The notes beneath the pieces are model-generated. The model was not told the DNA's origin and ran no database searches. It saw only the letters and a program-made list of their open reading frames with translations. Below, piece after piece: positions 1 to 5,338 of a stretch of DNA of 5,915 bases. The translations under genes and the position numbers were made by a program. How positions within the stretch are numbered: position 1 is the first letter of the stretch; the number at the start of each line of letters is the position of its first letter. Where the stretch lies: assembly GCA_024277475.1 (NCBI GenBank), contig JAJRVC010000138.1, forward strand, positions 1 to 5,915, in the 5' to 3' direction. This stretch comes from Deltaproteobacteria bacterium. Its GTDB lineage: Bacteria; Desulfobacterota; Desulfobacteria; Desulfobacterales; JAFDCJ01.

Positions 1-67
1 ATACAATTAACTATCTGAATTTAAATAAAATACTTTGATCAATCATTATGAACGATATTTTTATTTA

Positions 68-104
68 AAAAGTCTCTGCGACCTCAGCGTTCTCAGCGGT
101 TGAC
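68..104. repeat. Possible small dispersed intergenic repeat
   Basis: This non-coding stretch has the wording tctctgcgacctcagcg followed by ttctcagcggttga, with short internal recurrences of ctc(t/a)gcg. From memory, very similar CTCTGCG/CTCAGCG phrases recur in intergenic spacers of many bacterial genomes, including Desulfobacterota. Only one copy is in this window, so repeat status cannot be shown here. Positions 1-67 are AT-rich and hold no gene or structure I can support. Confidence 0.3.
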
Positions 105-107
105 TGA

Positions 108-136
108 ACTTTGACCATTGTCAAAGTCTCTTTTTT
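108..136 (+). terminator. Rho-independent terminator, rightward
   Basis: A perfect 8-bp stem (ACTTTGAC, 108-115, pairing with GTCAAAGT, 120-127) closes a four-base CATT loop. It is followed by CTC and six T residues (131-136). The T tract lies only on the right side, so it terminates plus-strand transcription. No plus-strand gene is visible to its left, so it probably ends a gene lying before the window. It also separates that unit from the convergent hydrolase gene. Confidence 0.65.
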
Positions 137-143
137 GATCAGA

Positions 144-163
144 CTGGCCGTTTTTTTGGCCAG
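144..163. other. Short inverted repeat past the hydrolase stop
   Basis: CTGGCC (144-149) pairs with GGCCAG (158-163) around an eight-base, T-rich loop. It lies 33 bp beyond the hydrolase stop codon on the minus strand. Read in that direction there is no U tract after the stem, so it is not a canonical intrinsic terminator. It could stabilise the mRNA 3' end or be chance. Confidence 0.3.
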
Positions 164-195
164 AGGCGGTGCTCCTCGCTGACACCACCAGTCCC

Positions 196-1017
196 TCATA
201 CTGTTTCAACCATATTTTTTATTGCCGCCAGGTATTCCTGCAAGCCGCGCGCAAAGATATCATTGTGGTTGGCGCCGGGAATTTTTAACAATTTTTTGTC
301 TGCGGACGGACAGGCGTCGTACAGTGTTCGGCCGTCCGAATACGGAATGATGTGATCAAATTCGGCGTGAATGATCAGGGTGGGTTTATCAAATTTTTTG
401 ATTTTATCGACATTGCGAAAGCCTTTTTCCTCTTTGAATCCCAAGGCAGTGAAATCGATCCCCAAAAGGGTCAACAAAGGACCGGCAAAAGCGAATCCAC
501 TCTCAACAATGAGGCCGCCGATTAAATTTTTGTAAGCGGCTGCCAGTTCAAGAACGGATGCACTGCCCAGGGATCGGCCCATCAGGAGGATCGGGCCGGT
601 AAAATTGTTTTGTTGAAGCCATTTTCGCACAAAATGAAAGATGATATGGCAGTCCTGCATCATGGCGGTGACAGTCGGTTCACCGCCGGAACGACCGTAA
701 CCGCGATAATCAACTGCTAATAAATTGATTCCCATCTGATTGTATACGCCCCCCAACTCGTCATAGTCTGCCACAATTTCCCCGTTGCCGTGGAAAAAAA
801 GAAGGTTGGCGCCGGATTTTTCCGCCATGTGAAAACGGGCTCCGATGGCAACATCCTCTTGTACCGGAATCATTATATCCTTTTGTTCAGCAGTTCGGGT
901 TGCTGATTCGGCCGTCTGAAACGATGGAACGGCCGGTTCAGACCGCGGGTGAAACAGAAACATGAGGACCTCTGGTCGATCCAGGGTCGAGTAATCGATT
1001 GTTGAAATATCTTTCAT
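196..1017 (-). CDS. Alpha/beta hydrolase (serine hydrolase fold)
   Basis: The 273-residue protein is a probable cytoplasmic serine hydrolase of the alpha/beta hydrolase superfamily, closest in style to the Bem46/ABHD13/ABHD17-like group; its substrate is unknown. Visible features in order: an oxyanion-hole motif HGNG at 76-79, the strand-turn DYRGYGRSGG at 103-112, the nucleophile elbow GRSLGS at 147-152 with Ser149, the acid Asp221 in HAEFDHIIP, and the catalytic histidine His251 in GANHND. The triad and core fold are complete, so it should be active. I see no convincing signal peptide. The start at 1017 is chosen because AGGAG lies 8 bases before it (1026-1030). An ATG 19 codons further upstream only adds a stretch made from repeat-like intergenic DNA. 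It lies 105 bp downstream of the selenoprotein gene on the same strand and may have its own promoter. Family assignment is sure; function is not. Confidence 0.9.
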   Translation of the reverse strand: MKDISTIDYSTLDRPEVLMFLFHPRSEPAVPSFQTAESATRTAEQKDIMIPVQEDVAIGARFHMAEKSGANLLFFHGNGEIVADYDELGGVYNQMGINLLAVDYRGYGRSGGEPTVTAMMQDCHIIFHFVRKWLQQNNFTGPILLMGRSLGSASVLELAAAYKNLIGGLIVESGFAFAGPLLTLLGIDFTALGFKEEKGFRNVDKIKKFDKPTLIIHAEFDHIIPYSDGRTLYDACPSADKKLLKIPGANHNDIFARGLQEYLAAIKNMVETV

Positions 1018-1045
1018 CTCAAATTCTCCTGTACTACAAGTTGAT

Positions 1046-1077
1046 GTGGCCGCAAAAAGGCACAAAAAACACAAAAG
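1046..1077. repeat. Possible small dispersed intergenic repeat
   Basis: On the minus strand this reads as a run of TTTGTG-like words ending in CCTTTTTGCGGCC, a low-complexity phrase. From memory, it resembles intergenic sequences seen in many bacterial genomes. It lies in the 5' leader of the hydrolase gene and encodes the spurious CFLCLFAA-type N-terminus if the upstream ATG is used. There is one copy in the window, so this is tentative. Confidence 0.25.
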
Positions 1078-1096
1078 TAAAATTTCACACTTAATA

Positions 1097-1126
1097 ATTA
1101 TAGTAGGTTATAAGATCAAAATTCAA
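1097..1126 (-). promoter_or_regulatory. Candidate sigma70 promoter for the hydrolase gene
   Basis: On the minus strand a TTGAAT -35-like hexamer (1126-1121) is followed 18 bp later by a perfect TATAAT -10 hexamer (1102-1097). Transcription would begin near 1090, leaving a leader of about 70 nt before the hydrolase start codon. The -35 box overlaps the end of the selenoprotein gene, so the hydrolase could be expressed both from this site and by read-through. The region is AT-rich, so chance is possible. Confidence 0.45.
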
Positions 1127-1135
1127 GAATTTTGA
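1116..1135. other. 9-bp inverted repeat over the selenoprotein stop
   Basis: TCAAAATTC (1116-1124) and GAATTTTGA (1127-1135) are perfect inverted copies around a two-base centre. They span the TGA stop of the selenoprotein gene (1123-1125). As RNA the stem is AT-rich and weak. There is no clean T tract on the minus side, while CTTTTT follows on the plus side. It could be a weak transcript end or a protein-binding palindrome; neither is shown. Confidence 0.3.
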
Positions 1136-1896
1136 CTTTTTACGAGATTGTCAAAGTTGATTCTAAAATCAACGATTCCGGGCGGTTTTAAATTGCGGTC
1201 TTCCAGAAGCGATAGAGCCGCTACCAGCACCGCACGCTGTTTCGCAGGATCATGCGGTGAATCCAGCGGATAGCCGTGACGAAATGGGACACACAAGGCT
1301 CGGGGAGGCTGGACTTTTTCGGTCACCAACCGCAATAGCTGGATGACAACCGTTGAAATCCCCTGACGTTCCAGTTCTGCCGCGACCAGACTCACGGTCT
1401 GGTTGCATACCGGTCAGACGGGAATTAACAGGGCGACATCGACTTTATCTAAAAGCAACTGGGGCACTACAGTCGGTATTGTTTTTTTTATCAGACGTCC
1501 CGGAGCTGTTACCGAACCCATGATGGACAGGTGCCTGTGATTCAGCGAACCGATGCGTCCGGCTTCAGCCAACTCCCGCAGCCGATCGAGGGGAAACGCC
1601 AGGTTGGCATCCTGCCGGATACCGCTATGATCGAAAGCTTTGCTGCGGTGGGTCTCAATCAAAGTCGACACATCGACACTCGCAGGGATTTCGCGAATGC
1701 TGGGGTCCCCACCACGAATAGCGTTATCGAAAGGTTTCTGATCGGATGTGACAATTCCGGCACTCGATACCAATAGCAGGCGGCAGTCGTGCAGTGGTTT
1801 TTTCAATGGGGTCCACGGTACCGGCTCAATGCGCCGCCAGCGGTAGGTTTTTAAAAATATTCGGTATTTAAGAGGAAATTCACTGAGATTACCCAA
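1123..1896 (-). CDS. Selenoprotein, GrdB/PrdB-like reductase family (UxxC)
   Basis: One 257-residue selenoprotein is read through an in-frame TGA (1414-1416) as Sec161. The product resembles the selenoprotein B family of glycine/sarcosine/betaine reductase and D-proline reductase, cytoplasmic redox enzymes that cleave C-N bonds with a Sec nucleophile. Landmarks: PWTPLKKPL at 27-35, DQKPFD at 52-57, GDPSIREIP at 63-71, FPLDRLRELAEAGRIG at 101-116. A strand VDVALLIPV (152-160) then leads into U161-P-V-C164 and the helix-forming NQTVSLVAAELERQGI (165-180), the usual strand/redox-motif/helix layout. The part after the TGA continues with PPRALCVPFRHGYPLD (197-211) and PPGIVDFRIN (238-247). Length and Sec position are close to what I recall for PrdB (about 240 residues, Sec near 152). 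The start is TTG, supported by AAAGGGAG seven bases upstream. A SECIS-like hairpin follows the TGA. No pyruvoyl subunit (PrdA/GrdE) or glycine reductase gene is in the window, so the substrate is unknown. Conventional gene callers would split it in two or truncate it. Confidence 0.88.
1385..1416 (-). promoter_or_regulatory. Bacterial SECIS element with Sec TGA codon
   Basis: The TGA at 1416-1414 is followed, 10 bases later on the minus strand, by a perfect 7-bp stem: ACCAGAC (1403-1397) with GTCTGGT (1391-1385), closing a five-base CGTGA loop (1396-1392). The loop starts 17 nt past the TGA and has G as its second base. Known bacterial SECIS elements need a stem-loop at about this distance with a G in the first two loop positions, which recruits SelB with Sec-tRNA. 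The hairpin lies wholly inside coding sequence, as bacterial SECIS elements do. Confidence 0.8.
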
Positions 1897-1903
1897 AGCA
1901 GAA

Positions 1904-1911
1904 CTCCCTTT
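1904..1911 (-). promoter_or_regulatory. Ribosome binding site deciding the TTG start
   Basis: AAAGGGAG on the minus strand lies seven bases before the TTG codon at 1896-1894. It supports this non-ATG start for the selenoprotein. The resulting N-terminus, GNLSEFPLKYRIFLKTY, leads directly into the conserved PWTPLKKPL block. Confidence 0.6.
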
Positions 1912-1942
1912 CGTTTGGATGGTTAGGATCGTTGCGTTAATT

Positions 1943-2033
1943 AAGTTTGTTGAGTCCGTTGAATTAGCCCGGATCCCTTCAATTTAATCAGCCTAATCAA
2001 CTAAATCAACCTAATCAACCTAATCAACTACTA
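1943..2033. repeat. 9-bp tandem repeat within an imperfect palindrome
   Basis: Five 9-bp units of the type taatcaacc run from 1985 to 2029 (taatcagcc, taatcaact, aaatcaacc, taatcaacc, taatcaact). To the left, 1943-1967 carries the same words in the opposite orientation (gttgagtcc, gttgaatta). The stretch folds as an imperfect palindrome centred near the GGATCC at 1971-1976. It lies just upstream of the selenoprotein gene. It may be a degenerate intergenic repeat or small non-autonomous element; only the repeat structure itself is directly visible. Confidence 0.6.
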
Positions 2034-2235
2034 ACGATATCCCTTTCCCGCTGCCGGTCATGAGAAATTCAGATACGATTTTATAATACTTCGGATCTTT
2101 CTCCGCAAATAAAACCGATATCTTTATGGACCCAACGCCTATGGTCGCCAAGCTATAGTGGAAATCAATATATGGGTCCAGTTCAAAAGCACCTGCCGGT
2201 TTCTGTTGTCGACAGCATTCTGCAGGGTACCACAA
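2020..2235 (-). CDS. Doubtful small ORF, hypothetical or gene remnant
   Basis: A 71-codon open frame opens at a TTG with no clear Shine-Dalgarno sequence. I do not recognise the product. Its middle (ELDPYIDFHYSLATIGVGSI and the following KISVLFAEKDPKYY) has a mixed, protein-like composition rather than that of random sequence. The last residues and the TAG stop (2022-2020) lie inside the 9-bp tandem repeat, so the true end may have been replaced. An in-frame TGA lies at 2250-2248, so it cannot extend far upstream. It could be a small real protein, or the relic of a longer gene broken by the repeat. Weak evidence either way. Confidence 0.25.
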   Translation of the reverse strand: MWYPAECCRQQKPAGAFELDPYIDFHYSLATIGVGSIKISVLFAEKDPKYYKIVSEFLMTGSGKGISLVVD

Positions 2236-2263
2236 AGTGAACGAAATTCATTGATTGGATGAC

Positions 2264-2292
2264 TTGACATTTGCCGCCTAATTCTCTATATA
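2264..2292 (+). promoter_or_regulatory. livG: Near-consensus sigma70 promoter of the liv operon
   Basis: A perfect TTGACA -35 box (2264-2269) is separated by exactly 17 bp from a TATATA -10 box (2287-2292). Transcription should start near 2298-2300, leaving a leader of about 50 nt before livG. The strength of the match suggests fairly strong, possibly constitutive transcription unless a repressor acts. I see no clear operator palindrome next to it. Confidence 0.75.
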
Positions 2293-2301
2293 CTTACTCC
2301 C

Positions 2302-2352
2302 ATGGCAGAACAGCAGAGCCTGGGATCATTTAAAAGACGAAAGTGGATCTAA
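2302..2352 (+). CDS. Possible 16-residue leader peptide before livG
   Basis: ATG at 2302 opens a frame for MAEQQSLGSFKRRKWI and ends with TAA at 2350-2352, directly against the TTG start of livG and in the same frame. With the predicted transcription start at about 2299 it would be almost leaderless, and no Shine-Dalgarno sequence precedes it. It could couple translation into livG. The peptide has no run of leucine, isoleucine or valine codons, so classical branched-chain attenuation is not supported. It may be chance. Confidence 0.25.
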   Translation: MAEQQSLGSFKRRKWI

Positions 2353-3147
2353 TTGAGCGAAAATGTCATCATAAAAATTGAGAATGTGTCGCTGGCCTTC
2401 GGCGGCGTTCAGGCGCTGTATAACATCGGCACCCAATTTTTAAGCGGTGAAATTTCTGCGGTTATCGGACCCAACGGGGCTGGTAAAACCTGCCTGCTCA
2501 ACTGTATCAGTCGCTTTTATACACCTCAGGAAGGTCATATCCTTTACAAGGGCCAAGACATCCTCGCTGTCCCCACCCATGGCATTGCCAAACTGGGCAT
2601 CGCACGCACTTTTCAGAACATTGAACTTTTCAAAGGAATGACCGTTCTTGATAACATCAAGCTAGGACGACACGCCTTTCTCAAATCCGGTATTTTCTCC
2701 GATGTGATTTACTGGGGCAAAACCCGGCGTGAAGAATTGAAACTGCGCCGGGAGATTGAAGAAAAAATTATAGATCTGCTGGAGATCGAAACGATTCGGA
2801 AAAAAGTGGTGGGAACACTGCCTTATGGATTTCAGAAACGCGTCGAACTTGCCAGGGCCCTGGCCATGCAACCCGAAGTACTCCTGCTGGACGAACCCAT
2901 GGCAGGCATGAATCTTGAGGAATCCGAGGACATGGCCCGGTTTATCCTCAACGTGAATCAAATGTGGGGTGTCAGTATCATTTTGGTGGAACATGATATG
3001 GGGGTGGTCATGGATATTTCAAAACGGGTGTGTGTGTTGGAGTTCGGGCAAAAAATTGCCGAGGGTTCGCCCGTGGAAATACAGGGAAATTCCCAGGTTG
3101 TCCGGGCATACCTGGGGGCAGATGAAAAAGCGTATTCACGCTTGTAG
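2353..3147 (+). CDS. livG: Branched-chain amino acid-type ABC ATPase LivG
   Basis: The 264-residue cytoplasmic ATPase subunit would power a LivFGHM-type (HAAT family) importer. It shows Walker A GPNGAGKT at 39-46 (Lys45), Q-loop Gln88 in TFQNIELF, and an ABC signature LPYGFQKR at 156-163 in place of LSGGQ, a YG variant usual in LivG/LivF. Walker B is VLLLDEP at 176-182 (Asp180, Glu181), followed by the D-loop MAGMN and the switch His214 in LVEHD. All ATPase motifs are intact and the length is normal for LivG. The start is TTG; the only Shine-Dalgarno-like sequence is a weak AAAGTGGA just upstream, but the N-terminus SENVIIKIENVSLAFGGVQA matches how these proteins begin. It is the first full gene after the strong promoter at 2264-2292. 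The LivH permease follows two genes later, so its partner is present. The transported substrate cannot be told from the ATPase. Confidence 0.93.
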   Translation: MSENVIIKIENVSLAFGGVQALYNIGTQFLSGEISAVIGPNGAGKTCLLNCISRFYTPQEGHILYKGQDILAVPTHGIAKLGIARTFQNIELFKGMTVLDNIKLGRHAFLKSGIFSDVIYWGKTRREELKLRREIEEKIIDLLEIETIRKKVVGTLPYGFQKRVELARALAMQPEVLLLDEPMAGMNLEESEDMARFILNVNQMWGVSIILVEHDMGVVMDISKRVCVLEFGQKIAEGSPVEIQGNSQVVRAYLGADEKAYSRL

Positions 3148-3161
3148 TGTCCTGGTTGGGC

Positions 3162-3298
3162 TAGTTGTTATAAATTATTCGTTATTGGAATACGACTCCA
3201 AAACAGACTGCAGAGACTTCCTTAAAAAATAAAATAGTAATTTCATCCTTATTTAACCGTTAACTGATAACCAATAACCGAATAACGAATAACTACTA
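3162..3298. repeat. 137-bp element with imperfect terminal inverted repeats
   Basis: The left arm (3162-3188, beginning TAGTTGTTAT and ending TTATTCGTTATTGG) is matched in reverse complement by the right arm (3271-3298, ccaataaccg then aataacgaataactacta). About 22 of 27 positions agree, with one single-base gap. The right arm is itself a run of aataac(c/g) words. The AT-rich interior (3189-3270) has no gene. It fills most of the 187-bp gap between livG and the ligase, an unusually large gap for this operon. It may be a MITE-like insertion or two oppositely oriented intergenic repeats. A transcript through it could form a long hairpin. Confidence 0.55.
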
Positions 3299-3334
3299 TT
3301 CGGTTTTAACCTGATCGTTGTTTAAGAACACCCA

Positions 3335-5338
3335 ATGAATCAACAGGCAGACACAACAGATGGAACCCCAAAAAGCCTTCCCGGTCTGCTGGTCAGAAAT
3401 GCCAGGCGCTTTGGCGATAGCAGGGTGGCCCTGCGGGAAAAAGAATTTGGTATCTGGCAGTCGGTGAGCTGGCGACAATACCTGGAACACGTGCGCAATT
3501 TTTCTTTGGGGCTTATCTCCCTTGGACTCGAGCCTGGAGAATCCATTGGAATTATCTGCGGCAACCGGCCGGAATGGATATACGCCGAGCTGGCTGCCCA
3601 GGCGGCCGGGGCGATTCCTTTCGGTATATTTCAAGATTCCATTCTCAGTGAGGTTGCCTACATCATTGATCATTCCGGAGCCACCATGATTGTGGCCGAA
3701 GACCAGGAGCAGGTGGATAAGATCCTGGATTTAAAAGATCAATTATCCCGTCTTAAAAAGATTATTTATACCGATCCCAAGGGATTATGGGATTATGAAG
3801 AAAAGGATCTTCTGGTCGACTTTGTCGACATCGACCATCTGGGTCGGCAATTGCATCAAAAAGAACCGGAACGCTTTGACAAGAATGTAGGTGCCATCAA
3901 CGAAGACGACCTGGCCATTATTTGCTATACATCCGGTACCACCGGTAATCCCAAAGGTACCCTGCTGACCCATAAAAATATTCTCAGCATGGTGGCCTCA
4001 CTGAACGAGGTGGATCCGAAGAATCCGGACGACCAGTTTCTTTCGTTTATTCCGCTGCCCTGGATAGTGGAGCAAACCATGAGTGTTTTCTCCTCACTTT
4101 ATGTGGGATATACTCTAAATTTTCCGGAAGAACCGGAAACAGCTATGGCTGACCTTTATGAAATCGCTCCCAGCCTGGTGGTGGCATCCCCTCGGATGTG
4201 GGAAGATATTTCGCGGCAGGTCATGGTCAAACACCTGGATGCCTCATTTTTTAAAAAGCTCATCTACAACCTTTGCCTTCCTATCGGCTATCGCTGGGCG
4301 GATTTTAAATTCGAGAAAAAAGATCCGCCGCTGGGGTGGAAAATACTCTATTGGTTAGCTTATGCCGCCCTGTTCCGGGCCCTGCGTGATCGATTGGGTT
4401 TTTCCCGGATTCGGTCCGCCATGACGGGCGGTGCAGCCTTAGGGCCGGACGTATTTCGTTTCTTTCATGCCCTGGGCGTCAATCTGAAACAGATTTACGG
4501 TCAGACGGAGGTAGCCGGATACTCAACCATTCATCGGGATGGTGACATTAATTTCGATTCGGTGGGGATTCCGGTACCTGCAGCTGAAATCTCAATTTTT
4601 GAGCCGGATGCGGAAGGAGTGGGCGAGATTTTGTCCCGGGGACCGGGTCTGTTTCAGGGATATCTGAAAAACGAGGAGGCCACCCGGGAGACGATTATCG
4701 ACGGGTGGATGCACACCGGTGATGCGGGTTTTTTTACGCACGACGGTCATCTGGTGATCATCGATCGGGTCAAGGATTTGATGCATCTGAAAGGCGGTGC
4801 CAAGTTTTCCCCGATGTTTATTGAAAACAAGCTTAAATTTTGTCCTTATATTGTCGAGTCCGTGGTGCTCGGCCATGAACAGGATTTTGTCACGGCCATG
4901 ATTTGTATCGATTACAAGCATGTGGGTAAATGGGCGGAGGACCACCGCATCATCTATACCACCTACTCGGATCTGGCGGGGAAAAATGAAGTTTATGATC
5001 TGATTGAACGGGAAGTGGTGCGAGTAAACGTCACTCTACCGGAGAAGGCCCGCATCCGGAAGTTTCTGCTACTTTATAAGGAACTGGATCCGGATGATGA
5101 AGAGCTGACCCGTACCAAAAAAATTCGGCGGAAATTTATCAACCAGAAATATACCAAAGAAATCGCGGCCCTTTACGGTGATGTGGAAGTGCTTCCGATC
5201 GAAACGGTTATCCGCTACCAGGACGGCAAGACAGCCACCTTACGCACGAATCTCATTATGCGTACCATGAAACCGCAGGATGCCTACCAGGATTTGCTGA
5301 AAAAAAAAGGTTTCTGGGCGCAGTTTGGAGGGATATAG
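3335..5338 (+). CDS. AMP-forming long-chain-type acyl-CoA ligase
   Basis: The 667-residue cytoplasmic or membrane-associated enzyme belongs to the ANL adenylating superfamily, long-chain acyl-CoA synthetase group (FadD15-like). It would convert a carboxylic acid, ATP and CoA to acyl-CoA, AMP and pyrophosphate. Motifs: P-loop YTSGTTGNPKG at 198-208, YGQTE at 388-392, GWMHTGD at 457-463 with ribose-binding Asp463, hinge DRVKD at 477-481, GGAKFSP at 487-493. The adenylation-step lysine is probably Lys596, in LTRTKKIRRKF. Residues from about 623 form a C-terminal tail (ending KKKGFWAQFGGI) beyond the core fold. All catalytic motifs are intact. The ATG start has no strong Shine-Dalgarno sequence; upstream lies the inverted-repeat element. 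The stop codon abuts the LivH start. Placement inside a liv transporter cluster suggests a ligase for the imported substrate or its product, but chain length or aromatic specificity cannot be read from the sequence. Confidence 0.92.
   Translation: MNQQADTTDGTPKSLPGLLVRNARRFGDSRVALREKEFGIWQSVSWRQYLEHVRNFSLGLISLGLEPGESIGIICGNRPEWIYAELAAQAAGAIPFGIFQDSILSEVAYIIDHSGATMIVAEDQEQVDKILDLKDQLSRLKKIIYTDPKGLWDYEEKDLLVDFVDIDHLGRQLHQKEPERFDKNVGAINEDDLAIICYTSGTTGNPKGTLLTHKNILSMVASLNEVDPKNPDDQFLSFIPLPWIVEQTMSVFSSLYVGYTLNFPEEPETAMADLYEIAPSLVVASPRMWEDISRQVMVKHLDASFFKKLIYNLCLPIGYRWADFKFEKKDPPLGWKILYWLAYAALFRALRDRLGFSRIRSAMTGGAALGPDVFRFFHALGVNLKQIYGQTEVAGYSTIHRDGDINFDSVGIPVPAAEISIFEPDAEGVGEILSRGPGLFQGYLKNEEATRETIIDGWMHTGDAGFFTHDGHLVIIDRVKDLMHLKGGAKFSPMFIENKLKFCPYIVESVVLGHEQDFVTAMICIDYKHVGKWAEDHRIIYTTYSDLAGKNEVYDLIEREVVRVNVTLPEKARIRKFLLLYKELDPDDEELTRTKKIRRKFINQKYTKEIAALYGDVEVLPIETVIRYQDGKTATLRTNLIMRTMKPQDAYQDLLKKKGFWAQFGGI
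5327..5332 (+). promoter_or_regulatory. Ribosome binding site for LivH inside the ligase gene
   Basis: GGAGGG lies six bases before the GTG at 5339, within the last codons of the ligase gene. This strong site and the zero-base spacing after the ligase TAG decide for the GTG start over the ATG eight codons later (5363). They indicate translational coupling of the two genes. Confidence 0.75.

Noticed and set aside
1018..1074. Longer hydrolase start giving 19 extra N-terminal residues
   Set aside because: The extra residues come from low-complexity repeat-like DNA, while the inner ATG at 1017 has AGGAG at a good 8-base distance.
1123..1395. Separate 90-codon minus-strand gene starting at GTG 1395
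   Set aside because: It is the C-terminal part of the selenoprotein, in the same frame as the segment before the TGA. Its would-be start lies in the SECIS loop and has no ribosome binding site.
1414..1416. TGA as a real stop or a nonsense mutation in a pseudogene
   Set aside because: The TGA sits exactly at the redox position of U-x-x-C, coding sequence of the same family continues after it, and a SECIS-like hairpin follows at the right distance. A sequencing error cannot be excluded from this window alone.
1531..1776. 81-codon plus-strand ORF
   Set aside because: It lies fully antisense to the conserved N-terminal half of the selenoprotein and has no recognisable product.
1985..2029. CRISPR array
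   Set aside because: Units of 9 bp are directly adjacent with no spacers, which is a tandem repeat and not CRISPR.
2302..2352. Classical branched-chain amino acid attenuator leader
   Set aside because: The short peptide has only one leucine and one isoleucine and no valine codons, and no terminator/antiterminator hairpins are visible before livG.
2662..2994. 110-codon minus-strand ORF
   Set aside because: It is antisense to the LivG coding sequence with all ABC motifs on the other strand.
4592..4945. 117-codon minus-strand ORF
   Set aside because: It is antisense to the ligase gene across its conserved GWMHTGD and DRVKD motifs.
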